64,000 nucleotides of DNA, taken from assembly GCA_023376005.1 (NCBI GenBank), contig CM042157.1:16126225-16190224 (forward strand), read 5' to 3'. Below, in pieces: positions 21,412 to 32,449 of this stretch (positions within the stretch are counted from its first letter, which is position 1; every line of letters starts with the position of its first letter). The notes below the pieces were generated by a model. It ran no database searches and had not been told where the DNA came from. It saw only the letters and a program-made list of their open reading frames with translations. Source of the stretch: Doryteuthis pealeii. Its lineage: Eukaryota; Mollusca; Cephalopoda; Myopsida; Loliginidae. Made by a program: the position numbers and the translations under genes.

Positions 21412-21697
21412 CAATTCCTCCGCACGAGCGGAATATGACACAAGGTCAATTACTCAAGAGTAGTTTAACAGGTTTGAATTCAGAGTTGTCCGTCTCCTAG
21501 ACTGGTTGCCTAGTCATGATTAAAATGCCAATCCGCCCTACTGTTTTGGCATAGTTGGAGGGAGAGTAGTTGGATTCATACCTTTCCCAAGGGTATTAGC
21601 GCCATGGGAAATGCATGGGAAACAGCTTCGTCCAGGATCTGAACTCAGGTCGACGAGTCCATTGCCTATAACACTAGCAATTTGCACCACGCCCCCT
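21412..21697 (-). mobile_element. tRNA-headed SINE, full length
   Basis: The minus strand runs from GGCGTGGTGCAAATTGCTAG (A box), through the B box GAGTTCAGATCC, TAATACCCTTGGG and TCTGAATTCAAACC, to the end CGTGCGGAGGAATTGG. About 285 bp. Followed on the 3' side by AT-rich DNA. Confidence 0.75.
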
Positions 21698-21699
21698 CT

Positions 21700-21703
<4 letters not shown>

Positions 21704-21773
<70 letters not shown>

Positions 21774-21867
21774 GACACATTCATTTATGTATTCATATAT
21801 GTATAATCATATACGAGGATTTGAGAGGCAAACATTCAAATATTACCAAAAACAATCCCAAGAACCA

Positions 21868-21930
<63 letters not shown>

Positions 21931-21931
21931 G

Positions 21932-21966
<35 letters not shown>

Positions 21967-21973
21967 CACGCAC

Positions 21974-21998
<25 letters not shown>
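21704..21998. repeat. cluster of (CT)n, (AT)n, (AC)n tracts
   Basis: (CT)n(AT)n at 21704-21768, (AC)n(AT)n at about 21872-21920, then two further AT runs split by ACACGCAC, ending in a GT run. Confidence 0.9.
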
Positions 21999-22008
<10 letters not shown>

Positions 22009-22009
22009 A

Positions 22010-22160
22010 ATAAAAGGAAGTGAATCCGACGGTATGTTGTATAATAAAAAAATTGAAAAAACACATGTTTAAATGAGTTAAGTCGTGAGTTTATTGGCCG
22101 ACGCTGCAGTGTTTCGATCTATTAATTAGATCATCTTCAGGGCTTTTGTTGGTATGTGGA
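22010..22160 (-). repeat. left arm of an inverted repeat carrying a hammerhead-like core
   Basis: Reverse complement of about 22660-22800. Shared segments are GAATCCGACGGTATG / CATACCGTCGGATTC and GGCCGACGCTGCAGTGTTTC. The 510-bp interval holds AC tracts and a dispersed repeat (22165-22340) also found at 34.0 and 56.0 kb. Confidence 0.75.
22097..22143 (-). ncRNA. hammerhead-like motif with GUC triplet
   Basis: Minus strand: stem I GCC/GGC (3 bp), CUGAAGA, stem II GAUCUA-AUUAA-UAGAUC (6 bp, perfect), GAA, a short stem III with one mismatch (ACAC/GCGU around UGCA), then C. The core is intact; stems I and III are short. Confidence 0.55.
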
Positions 22161-22659
22161 AGTGATTTCTTATATATATTTTAATTTTCAAATATCTTCT
22201 AATATAAATAAAAGCTTCATAATTTTGCAAAAAAAGCAAGAACCGGTGATATTTAATGTGTATATATGTATTTACTTTGTCGTTAATTGTTTTATTTTTG
22301 TAGTTTCATCCGGACACACATACATAAATACATAATCACCAACTTCCAGATATATATGTATAGATGAAACACACACACACACACACACACACACAACCTT
22401 AAGATTTATTTCCGCTGTCGTTCATCGAAAAAAAAAATTACACCCACACACACAACCACACACCTAAAAAATGCACAATGTTTCTTTCGATACACACTCA
22501 TACACCGTCCCATACCCACGCAGTAAAATAGAATATTTGACGTCATATTTCAAAACCGTCCCTTTTTTTTTCAAACCTCAAAACAATTTCTAAACGGACT
22601 GAATAACAATAACTACCACTGGCTTTTCTCGTTATTCTGTGATAAATAATTTCTTATCA

Positions 22660-22800
22660 CTTTCCATATACCAGAAGATGATCTAATTAATAGATCGAAA
22701 CACTGCAGCGTCGGCCAATAAACTCACCCATTTAAACCTATGTTTTTTCATTTTTCCCACTTCTTTATACTACATACCGTCGGATTCACTTCCTTTCTTC
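22660..22800 (+). repeat. right arm of the inverted repeat; core mutated
   Basis: Same element in plus orientation. It reads CAGAAGA where the left arm has CUGAAGA, which removes an invariant core base, so this copy should not self-cleave. Confidence 0.7.
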
Positions 22801-22976
22801 ACATAGATGAAACTTATATTGTCTAATCAGCAAGCCGTACACACCTCATTAATTAAACATCATCTACTAAAAATGCTTTTACAGTTTTAATGTTCTCTGA
22901 AATATTCAATAGTTCTTGAGATCGACTAGTATTATTTTATGAATTTGGGCAGCATTCTTTCATTTTTGTTTCATTC

Positions 22977-23283
<307 letters not shown>

Positions 23284-23354
23284 TGCTTATTGATTTTATT
23301 AATTTAATGGTAAGATAAACTTAAAGTGACAGTTAATTCATTGTGTCTTATAAT

Positions 23355-23690
23355 AATAAAATGAGTTATTTTTCTTGTTAATGGATTTCATTTAAGATTC
23401 ATTGAAGTGATTTTTGCTTATATTCATTAAAATAAAACCAAACAGTTTAGAAACCAATAATACTAAGCACATATTTATTAAATTTAAATTTTTAAGATCA
23501 ATATGCAAATTAGCCTTCCCATTCACACTGTAAACCGCTATTTTGTTGTATATAGAAATACAATTGCATGTTATTAGTATGTAGATATGGTTTACAGTAT
23601 TGATAATGTAAAACAATTTTATTAATAATTGAGGTTTAAATAAAAATAAAATCCTTGGTAATGTGACGTAAATAACAAGAAAACACATTT
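23355..23690. repeat. ~320-bp noncoding dispersed repeat
   Basis: Diverged match to 37438-37740 and 59610-59890 (AATACTAAGCACATATTTAT, CAATATGCAAATTAGCC, TAATTGAGGTTTAAATAAAA). No coding potential. AT-rich. Confidence 0.7.
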
Positions 23691-24096
23691 TTTGCCTATT
23701 TCTCATGTTAATATAATTATGTTAGGAACGTATAGATCATAACATCCTTATCCAAATTCAATAATAACGTTATTAATTACATTTACAAAATATATATCAA
23801 TTATAGGAGACATAAAAGGAGACATATTTCAAATTCAACAATAGACAAATTATCTTTTTCATGACTTTTTGGAACATCAATGTTTCCGTTTTGAATTCAA
23901 ATTATTTTCAGCTACTCTCCCGATGAGTCCGGAGTAAAAACTAGCTCTGAAGATGATTTTTATAAATTAAAATATTGTTCAAAATTAGCTATGAATATGA
24001 TATAACATATTTTCACAGCATATTGTGTGTCTTCATATCCTTTTATCTATACTTATACCGTCGGATTCATTTCTTATCTATATATATATATATAAC

Positions 24097-24131
<35 letters not shown>

Positions 24132-24228
24132 TATATGTAGTTGAAGGAAAACACTGTTGGAATTTGAACACGTTTGATACAGCAAAAGAAAGATGACGCT
24201 GTTTTCTCAATCTTGCTTATATATATTT
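23691..24228. other. no gene; (AT)n at 24080-24130
   Basis: Contains an ACCGTCGGATTCATTTCTTA fragment at about 24057 resembling the end of the 22.0-22.8 kb inverted element. Otherwise nothing recognised. Confidence 0.5.
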
Positions 24229-24508
24229 ACCAACCCCTCCGCACGAGCAGGATGCGACACAAGGTCAATTTCTTAAGCGGAGTTTAACAGGTTTGAATTC
24301 AGAGTTTTCCTTCTCTTAGACTGGTTACTTGGCCATGGTTAAAGAGTCCAGTCTGCCCTGCTATTTACCCATAGCTGGAGGGAGAATTGGATTCATACCT
24401 TTCCCAAGGGTATTAGCGCCATGTGAAATTCCAACAGCTTCTCTCCAGGAATTGAACTCACGTTGACGAGTCCATTTCCTACGACTCTAACCATTAGACC
24501 ACGCACAT
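24229..24508 (-). mobile_element. tRNA-headed SINE, full length
   Basis: The best-preserved minus copy: head with GTGGTCTAATGGTTAGAGTC (A box) and GAGTTCAATTCCTGG (B box), then TTAGCGCTA-like, AATACCCTTGGGAAAGG, CTCCAGCTATGGGTAAA and a 3' end CGTGCGGAGGGGTTGG. The tRNA-like part cannot form a full acceptor stem, so it is a SINE promoter and not a tRNA gene. Octopus SINEs with tRNA-derived heads are known. Confidence 0.8.
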
Positions 24509-25023
24509 CCATACCTCAATCTTGCTTATAGGCATTTCACGCGTACCATCTCCGTTTGCCGGGGTATCTCCCGTCACATGCCGGTAACCGTTGATGCCAT
24601 TGGCTAAAGATGAATGCCAGCTGAAGACTATAACAATTATTAATTAGGAGGACAGATAATGTCGTTTCCAAGACGAAGAAGGTTAGAGATTGTTCAAAGC
24701 GGTTGGTGTGGTCCTGATTAAAGAAGGTTGACGACATGAAATATACGGCGAGGGGCACTCGGGCGTGAATATTTAATAGTAAGAAAAAAAAAGTGTGTTA
24801 GTGACCATTTTGGATTTTCTTTGATTTTGGGGAAATGGCTTGCAAAAAAAAAAGATATGTGTCCCGTTGTCCCGTTGGCCTCAAGATAAAAAAGGGTTAA
24901 TTGATGCAATTAGATTGAGTATCAAACATGATTATCTACTGGGATGACTTTTGAATTACTTACAAGACACAAGGAATTAACTGTCACTTCAAAGTTTATC
25001 TTACCAATAAATTAATAAGTAGT
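24509..25023. other. no gene seen
   Basis: No recognisable element. The two minus-strand open frames (73 and 63 codons) show no domain. Confidence 0.5.
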
Positions 25024-25268
25024 AGGGGCCGGGTTAGCTCAGTCGGTAGAGCGTTCGGCTAGAAACCACAAGGTTCCTAGTTCGATACCGGTCCCAGCCA
25101 ACTCAGCGTATGAGTAGCACAGGGATCTGTGCGGTAAAGTAAGGAGCTGATGGTAGGTGTGGCGCTCCACCTCAGATGCTAAAACAATCTCCTTGGTCTA
25201 GCGCTATTGAAAGGGGATAGACTCCCTCACTGACTGGCTGATACCGACTTTAGGTCGCCCCGTCGACT
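25024..25268 (+). mobile_element. tRNA-headed SINE, second family, full length
   Basis: The head GGGTTAGCTCAGTCGGTAGA (A box) and GGTTCCTAGTTCGATACCGG (B box) is followed by GAGCTGATGGTAGGTGTGGC and ACTCCCTCACTGACTGGCTG. It ends at a long (AT)n. Copies on the minus strand lie at 39184-39415 and 61346-61575. The anticodon region is not tRNA-like. Confidence 0.8.
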
Positions 25269-25270
25269 TT

Positions 25271-25312
<42 letters not shown>

Positions 25313-25363
25313 TTATATATATAGTGCTTAGTGATATATATATATATATATATATATATAGTG

Positions 25364-25403
<40 letters not shown>

Positions 25404-25453
25404 GCGCTTAATGATATATATATATATATATAGTGCCTAGTGATATATATATA
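25271..25453. repeat. AT-rich array of GTGCTTAGTGATATATA units
   Basis: Four to five AT runs separated by AGTGCTTAGTGAT or AGTGCTATAT segments. Ends at a Penelope-type terminal fragment GAATGAAACAAAAATGAAAG (about 25459). Confidence 0.8.
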
Positions 25454-25489
25454 TGTAGAATGAAACAAAAATGAAAGAATGCTGCCAAA

Positions 25490-26102
<613 letters not shown>

Positions 26103-26105
<3 letters not shown>

Positions 26106-26230
26106 ACCTATAGGAGTCAGATACTACCTAGGTTTCGCCTGCATGGCTCATCAGGCTACTTGATGAACCGTTCAGAGGAAACTTAGATTGGTAGTGTCAG
26201 AATCCTTTACGTCATTACGAACTCTACTTA
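26103..26230 (-). ncRNA. element with hammerhead-like core (26125-26154)
   Basis: Minus strand: CUGAUGA (26154-26148), stem II GCC-AUGCA-GGC, GAA, stem III ACC-UA-GGU and A at the cleavage position. Core and stems II and III are perfect, but stem I pairs only 2 bp (GC/GU). Duplicate at 48118-48245 with extra A/T indels. Confidence 0.5.
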
Positions 26231-26359
26231 GCGCATTGAACACTTTCTACATATATAACTTAGAATACACCTTCGGTGTTTTTTCTTTTGGACACTACAT
26301 TACGATACAGATTATTTTTCAGACAGTACGATTGTGAAGTACGATGAGTGCATAAACAA

Positions 26360-26362
<3 letters not shown>

Positions 26363-26412
<50 letters not shown>

Positions 26413-26456
26413 GCTGGTCGTGGTCATTTAATTGTATATAATCATCTCTATTTTTA

Positions 26457-26542
<86 letters not shown>
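26363..26542. repeat. (AT)n, (ATCT)n and (AT)n tracts
   Basis: (AT)n at 26363-26408, (ATCT)n at about 26457-26486, then (AT)n to 26542. Confidence 0.9.
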
Positions 26543-26548
<6 letters not shown>

Positions 26549-26932
26549 CGTTTAGGAAAGAATGAAGGATTCTACGCATTATCTCCGTTATATCAAAAAT
26601 TTAGATGATTAAGAAAAATGACTTTCAAATAATTAATTGCAAAAATGGAAAGGAAATTTCTTTATTCTGTAAAATGATTTTAAATGTATGGCTTTAATAT
26701 GATTATAAATCTCACAATGATATATTTTGTCTTCTTGGTTACAGTTGCGCCGACAATAGTTATTTTTCTCATAAATATAATATTGTTAATGACATAGCGA
26801 CTACAATAAAACTGAAAGGAATATCGACACTTTCCCAGACTTCCGCTCTTAAATGTATGACATTTTGAGAAAATCAGAGTCGATAACATTTGAAGTAATT
26901 ATGCGAGTATTTATATCAATTTCACACTCTCT
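26543..26932. other. no gene seen
   Basis: Non-repetitive-looking AT-rich sequence, conserved in copy A' (48590-48965) with many small indels. Confidence 0.5.
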
Positions 26933-26954
26933 ACACACACACACACACACACAC

Positions 26955-27028
<74 letters not shown>
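26933..27028. repeat. self-complementary (AC)n(AT)n(GT)n tract
   Basis: AC, AT and GT blocks in series, with TCTCTAC / GTAGAGAGA flanks that continue the palindrome. Confidence 0.9.
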
Positions 27029-27033
<5 letters not shown>

Positions 27034-27052
27034 AGAGTGAGAGATAGATTGA

Positions 27053-27302
27053 AGCGCGTGGTGTAATGATTAAAGTCACGGGAAATGGATTCGTCGCCCC
27101 GAGTTCAAATCCTTAACTTGGTAATCGCATTTCACTTAGCGCTAATACCCTTGGGAAAGGTATGTATCCAAGTCTCCCTCCAGCTATGGATAAACAGTAG
27201 GACAGACTGGGCTCTTTAACCAGTCCATGAGAAGGAAAACTCTGAATTCAAACTCCGCTTAAGAAATTGACCTTGTGTCATATCCTGCTCGTGCGGAGGG
27301 GT

Positions 27303-27305
<3 letters not shown>
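27053..27305 (+). mobile_element. tRNA-headed SINE, full length
   Basis: GCGTGGTGTAATGATTAAAG (A box), GAGTTCAAATCC (B box), GCGCTAATACCCTTGGG, CTCCAGCTATGGATAAA and CGTGCGGAGGGGTTG, directly followed by (AT)n. Copy A' counterpart at 49102-49363. Confidence 0.8.
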
Positions 27306-27350
<45 letters not shown>

Positions 27351-27741
27351 TGACTCAAAGACTAAATGATTACATTTTTTATGTGACAGTCATGTATGGG
27401 TTACCCTGTATATTTAATTGCTGGCAAACGGGCACAAGGTACGAATAATGACGAAAGTTTATAATGACGTCAAAACGTATACATTTTTTCTGTCCTTTCC
27501 AAATATAGATAAAAATAACACTGATGAGTTGTTTTCTATAATTCTTTTTTTGTGTAGGTCTTTGATATTTCCTTAAATAGAATTTCCGCCCATGCGCATA
27601 TGATGCAACACAAAGAACGAGCCATACGACTAACAGGTGCGTCATAATGTAGTTAACACATTAAAAAAAATTCTTACAACTGTAATCTGACAACAGAGGA
27701 AAATCGGTGACATCCTGATCGAATTAGTTTTCGGTAATCGA

Positions 27742-27816
<75 letters not shown>

Positions 27817-28009
27817 ACTGTTTTTCGTGTATTACCATTGCTTGATAAATATCTTTATTAGCCTTCATTGAATATTTGTTAAGCGACAGCCAGCCTTTGT
27901 GTTATCAAGAACAAATAAATGGTAAGATATGTATTGCATATTAAGCCTGTGCCTGAAACTTTTTTGAGTGAGAAATGGCTTTGCACCAACCCCACTCACT
28001 GAGCGACTG
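27306..28009. other. no gene; two (AT)n/(AC)n tracts
   Basis: (AT)n at 27306-27345 and (AC)n(AT)n at 27742-27812. A minus-strand 88-codon frame (27379-27645) starts with a hydrophobic stretch resembling a signal peptide, but the frame is broken in copy A'. Confidence 0.5.
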
Positions 28010-28790
28010 TCACATTGAACCAAAAAGAAGAACAAGTCGACATCATTGGATGCATCAGTCGCCGCAGGTTATATATTAGAGTTTTCCTTCTCCTAGTCGC
28101 TTGCCTTGACAAGGCTGAGGGATGCTTCTCTTCCGGTGGTTTTGCTACGCGCCTTCATACCAATCCTGGTATTTCCATGTCCCCCGTATGTTATGTGCTA
28201 GATGGCTGTTGAGCGAAAAGCTTCATCTGCGCTTCGACAGGTTTTGCTTTTGTGGCGAGAGAAACCACGCACGTAGTGGTTCAAAGCGTGCACGACTCTG
28301 TTTGGCATGCAGAATGAGATCCGGGGCGAGTGAGGAGATTGAACTCACATCCTCCTGATCGTGAGTCGTGGCCTGACTCATGTGAATTACTAAACTGTGG
28401 AGAGTAACCCGGATGTGAAGTCTCATCAAGAGGAATGACGTGTGCTGATGAATGTCGCACGTGCTACACGGGCAATTCAGAGTAAGGAGCCCGGATGAAC
28501 ATGCGTATTTAAGGACCTGCCCTCCCAGACCGGGGAGAAAGCCTGCAGTAGTATTTTGGCTGTCGCGACGAGTGGAAGAGAAAAAATATTTGGATAGTGT
28601 TGGTGAGAAGGGTGCAGAGATTGTTCCAGACTGAACACTTGGTCAGTTGGGAGAGCAAACGCATCGGACTTAACTGTATCCCCCAGAGTTTACTTTCATT
28701 CTTATTAGAGTTTTTCGTCCTGTTAGGTATCTAGCTACCCTCCACCCCAGACAAGCTTGGTGGGGTAATCGGTTTAGTCGCCTAAACATA
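28010..28790 (+). repeat. composite dispersed repeat with tRNA-like segment
   Basis: GC-richer than its surroundings. Includes a GAAACCACGCACGTAGTGGT hairpin and TGTCGCGACGAGTGGAAGAG (shared inverted with 18.2 kb). A tRNA-like ACTTGGTCAGTTGGGAGAGC (28637) follows, and the copy ends in CCCAGACAAGCTTGGTGGGG and (ATAC)n. Looks like a retroposon assembled from several modules. Open frames are not conserved. A' copy at 50090-50885. Confidence 0.6.
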
Positions 28791-29397
28791 CATACATACA
28801 TACATACATACTCGTGTAAGTATTTACCTAACCTGGTAACTGGTTCCCGCTCTTTTCATCTGCCTCGGTATGAAATTGAAAACAAGCCATGAGTAGAATT
28901 ATACACGTTGAAAGTTCAGTAAACCTTTGACTGACTTATAAGTTCCAAGTTATTTCATTGGAACTTTTTTGAAAATCTTTATTACACTCAATATTTAAAA
29001 TCCTAAAATTTGTCAAATACATTTTTGATTTTTGTTATCATCTTAGAGTTTAAATTTTATAATATTTTTTAGTGAGTAGGATTTTTAAAATTTCCTCAAT
29101 AAAAACCTTGACAAATATTATCTTATGAAAACCTATACAATTTATATTCACCTGTGGATTCATTTGAAGTCACTTGTAATTACATTACACACTGAGGTAT
29201 GACAAAATTGGGAAAAAAAAGTAAACTAATGTGAATTACTACGATAAATTTGAAAATTTGATGAATTAAACATCGAGAATTCTGTTCATAAGGACGGCAT
29301 GTATTAATGATAACTTTGTATTATTGCTAAATGGGGGTTAACGATTGAGCGATAGGCACTGCTATTCAATGGTGAGCAATATATAATTTAATAACTT
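28791..29397. other. no gene seen
   Basis: AT-rich sequence, conserved in A' (50886-51480). No element recognised. Confidence 0.5.
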
Positions 29398-29640
29398 TAC
29401 AAGGCGTGTCAAAACATATCAAGATTTTTTGTACTTTTTGACACACCTTGTATTCTGAAAAAAAATGTCCATTCATTAATTTCTTTCAGAATACAAGGTG
29501 TGTCAAAAATCCCAAGTTTAAAGCTGTATCTACCAAGATAGAAATGAAAAATGAATAGAACGTTATTATTTTTTCAGAATACAAGGTGTCTCAAAAAGTA
29601 CAAAAAATCTCGATACTTTTTGACACACCTTGTATATCTA
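29398..29640. repeat. MITE-like cluster of TGTGTCAAAAAGT inverted repeats
   Basis: At least four alternating copies of ACAAGGTGTGTCAAAAA and TTTTTGACACACCTTGTA, with TATTCTGAAAAAAA between them. Related to 3848, 39595 and 61760. Resembles internally deleted Tc1/mariner-type elements, but that assignment is tentative. Confidence 0.5.
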
Positions 29641-30117
29641 AATTTAGTCGGATACTATATAATCCCCGCACGAAACATACAGCTAGTTACACATGAAACA
29701 GTTTTAAAAAATCAATCGGAAGAAAGTAACAATAAAACTAAAGTTTGCCGCGTCACTGGTACTGGCATCTTTCAAATCAATTTGAATAAATAATCACATT
29801 TGATTCACTAGTGATACATTAAATCTTAAACTCAACAGTGATAAATTGTCAGTGTCCAGACGACTTGAATTAAACAAGGAATAATGACTTTCAGACTGAA
29901 AACGCTACTTTTTATACCTGTTTCTTTTTCCCCATTGTGAAGACAAGGGGATAACTGAGAATGTCAGAACTTCTATTATTGACAAATACAAAGTCTTTAA
30001 ACAATATAAGGCCATCGAGAAAGACCTTGGTATTCCTGTTTCCATAGTATACAATGTTATTAAGACGTTTCCTAAGCACGCACTACGGTGTCTACGGGGT
30101 ATTCTACACATCTGCTG
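29641..30117. other. no gene seen
   Basis: Nothing recognisable. Conserved in A' with few changes. Confidence 0.5.
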
Positions 30118-30450
30118 GCAAGTCCCAACCCCTCTTTATCATATGGGTGCTAGAAGGCGGTGGCTGCGGGTTTACATGTCCTAGGAATGACGTTAAACTC
30201 TATCTGATGGTGAGGTTCCAGTTTTGGAGGTTTGGGGAATGTGGAGCACCCCTTCATCACCATTGCTCCCTGGTCCACTCTGACCCGGAGTGGTAGTACC
30301 TGTTAGGGTCCCATCTATGGGTTAAATAGAAAAATGTATCTATAAAAAAATTGTATTATCCATTAAGAATTGATTTATTTCAAAACTTTATTGGCATTAA
30401 ATGACCCACTGAGGTTGATATGCCGTAAAACAAAACAAACCAAAACCAAC
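30118..30450 (+). repeat. dispersed repeat also at 7.4 kb
   Basis: Close match to 7380-7720. Ends in the A-rich AAACAAACCAAAACCAA and abuts the LINE tail that follows, so it inserted into that LINE or shares its site. Confidence 0.7.
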
Positions 30451-30912
30451 ACATCTGCTGACAGGATAAAGTGCCAAACACCGACGTGGTAGATTGCGCC
30501 AACATTAACAGCATCTTCTCCATCCATTGCGAGTGGCGCTTTCGCTGGCTTGGACATGTCAGAAGCATGTAAAATGGCCGCATCCCCAAAGATCTTTTGT
30601 ATGGTGAATTAGTAAAAGGCTCCCGATCGGTAGGTAGACCGCACCTATGCTTTAAAGATGTCTGCGGGAGAGACATGGGGATATGCCACATTAACACCAA
30701 TACGTGGGAGGTAGATCCAGAAACTCGAGCGGCCTGGTGCCTTAACGTTAAGCAAGGCACGAAGAGGAGTGAGCTGGAGAGGAGAGTTGCCTTGACAGCA
30801 TAGAGAGCCAGAAAGAAGGAAAAAGCAGCAGCATCACAGTTTGTGTGCAGTCAGTGCACCAAAGACTGTCACTCAGGGATAGACCTGCACAGCCACTTGC
30901 GCAGATACTGAT
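30451..30912 (+). pseudogene. LINE ORF2 C-terminal region with C2H2-like finger
   Basis: Reads FRWLGHVRSM-stop-NGRIPKDLLYGELVKGSRSVG, then RDMGICHINTNTWE, AWCLNVKQGTKRSELERRVA and, after a stop, FVCSQCTKDCHSGIDLHSHL. RWLGH...PK.LLYGEL.G.R..G...R is the standard ending of a large animal LINE clade, finishing in a C2H2 finger (CxxC...HxxxR here). Two in-frame stops make it a relic. 5' truncated. A' copy at 52540-53001. Confidence 0.8.
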
Positions 30913-31165
30913 ACATTTTTTTATTTATCTATATATTTTTTTTTGACTCTACACCATCGTCTTTAGTGCACGGAAAGGTGTCAACAACTAAGCACGAAAA
31001 TGTCAAGTGTTTCCTTGAACGTGTGGAAAGAGGAAATATCTTTGAATGTTAGTATGAACCGTGGAAAGACATCACGTTAAAACATCCAATGAGTTGAAGG
31101 ATTGCCAGGAACAGATTACAGTTATGATCTCAACGTATAAAGCACGTTAAATGAATAAGGGCCTT
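30913..31165. other. no gene seen
   Basis: Spacer between LINE and Penelope-like remnants. May be the upstream, decayed part of the latter. Confidence 0.4.
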
Positions 31166-31703
31166 ACGTATGTATACAGATGCAAATGTCCCCGAGGAGA
31201 TTGCAGTTTCACAGAAAATGAAAATACATACATTGGATTCACCTCAACCACATTGTCACGTTGTCTAACCCTCCATTTAATAGATAATGGCTCTATTTCA
31301 CAACACCTAAAATTACATTAATGCCCCCACTCTAATTACCGAAATATTCTAACGGAAAATACACACATTCTGCACAAAGAAAAAATAATCAAAAACTCCA
31401 AATACTAGAAGCTCTATACATAAAACAATACAAACCATCCTTAAACAAAATTAATTTCCAATGCAGTACACACATTTTAAAATGCCTATAACACCTTTCT
31501 CATCAATGCTTCTCCTTCCAGCCTCCACATTAATATAATTCATAAAAATAGATGATGACACTTCGAAGTGCTGAAAGTACTCGGGACATGAACTTTGGTG
31601 GAATTATCCACGAATTCCACCCAAATATTAAAAAGTTGGCCAGAAAACTCGAAAAGATAAAAAAATAAAATTGTTAAACAAGAGATGTGTCTTTTGTTTA
31701 ATT

Positions 31704-31720
<17 letters not shown>
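31166..31720 (+). pseudogene. Penelope-like element: GIY-YIG endonuclease relic and 3' end
   Basis: The frame from 31166 reads TYVYRCKCPRGDCSF, TYIGFTSTTLSRCLTLHL and DNGSISQHLKLH, then stops, then further matches (ILTENTHILHKEK, KLYT). Cys-rich VYxCxCPxGDC followed by YIGxTxTTLSRRLTxHL is the signature of the GIY-YIG domain of Penelope-like retroelements. Several in-frame stops. Downstream is the 3' part with a hammerhead relic (31549-31593) and TTTTGTTTAATTCC, which runs into (AC)n(AT)n. Confidence 0.75.
31549..31593 (+). ncRNA. decayed hammerhead-like motif in the Penelope-like 3' region
   Basis: UGAUGA, stem CACUU-CG-AAGUG, then GAAAG, UACUC and GGG. The upstream CCC partner present in copy A' (53674-53676) is missing. 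Penelope-like elements are known to carry hammerhead motifs near their termini. Confidence 0.5.
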
Positions 31721-31745
<25 letters not shown>

Positions 31746-31757
31746 GTGAATGTATAT

Positions 31758-31804
<47 letters not shown>
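31706..31804. repeat. (AC)n and (AT)n microsatellites
   Basis: AC run then two AT runs directly at the Penelope-like 3' end. Confidence 0.9.
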
Positions 31805-31807
<3 letters not shown>

Positions 31808-31857
31808 CATGTTCATATAGTTATATGTTCATCCAAGTCATAATATATATCTATAAA

Positions 31858-32012
31858 AGAAGGAGGCGGCAACAAAGCACCGGCACATCAACATCTTCAG
31901 GGACAGCCTTCACATGCGACATCTGTGGTCAAGGCTGTTTTTCGAACATTGGTCCTCATGGTCACACGAGGCGCTGTAACTTCAGAGGTACAAGAACTAT
32001 ATAGTCTTCCGA
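31858..32012 (+). pseudogene. LINE 3'-terminal C2H2 finger fragment
   Basis: Translates to SSGTAFTCDICGQGCFSNIG then HTRRCNFRGTRTI and a stop. This is the CxxC...H finger that ends many LINE ORF2 proteins. Copy A' has it at 54070-54222 with a few substitutions. Confidence 0.7.
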
Positions 32013-32146
32013 GACTGCAATGCCAATGATATCTATAATACCTGATAATCGTATCATCGTAAAACTCTTTGTCGTAAAAAACAATATACTGTCGTCACCA
32101 TAAGTGGAATATAACCTACTTCTAAACAAACGAAAAATCTGCTAAA
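32013..32146. other. LINE 3' untranslated region, probable
   Basis: Noncoding stretch between the stop codon and the SINE. Nothing else recognised. Confidence 0.4.
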
Positions 32147-32449
32147 GGCCAGCTGGTGTAATGGTTAGAGTTCCCGCCTGTCAGCTTGACAGTCAGGGTT
32201 CGAATCACACACAAAGCGGTCTTCCTATCTATAGCTCTGCTGATGAGGCCTAATAGGCCGAAATGTTCATACAGATATTGATTTTTCTCGATTTGTTTAG
32301 CCTTACATTTGAATAGGTATACCCGCCTAATTCATTAATTATTAATTAATTAATTTTCAAAATTAGGTACGACTTCAATAAGCACATATTCTCCAAAAAT
32401 TGTCGGCTAAAAACCATATCAAAACACATTGCTTGTTTGTTTACTTCTC

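Noticed and set aside
25028..25105. Possible functional tRNA genes at the SINE heads (25.0, 24.5, 27.05, 32.15, 62.65 kb)
   Set aside because: A and B boxes are good, but acceptor and anticodon stems do not pair fully. Each head is fused to a repeated body with multiple copies, so these are SINE promoters.
27379..27645. 88-codon minus-strand frame with a signal-peptide-like start
   Set aside because: Copy A' (49443-49688) breaks the frame at the hydrophobic start, and there is no mature domain. It is probably chance, although errors in A' cannot be excluded.
28122..28634. Open frames of 60-144 codons in the GC-richer repeat at 28 and 50 kb
   Set aside because: They differ in length and frame between the two copies and overlap on both strands. 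The region is a dispersed repeat.
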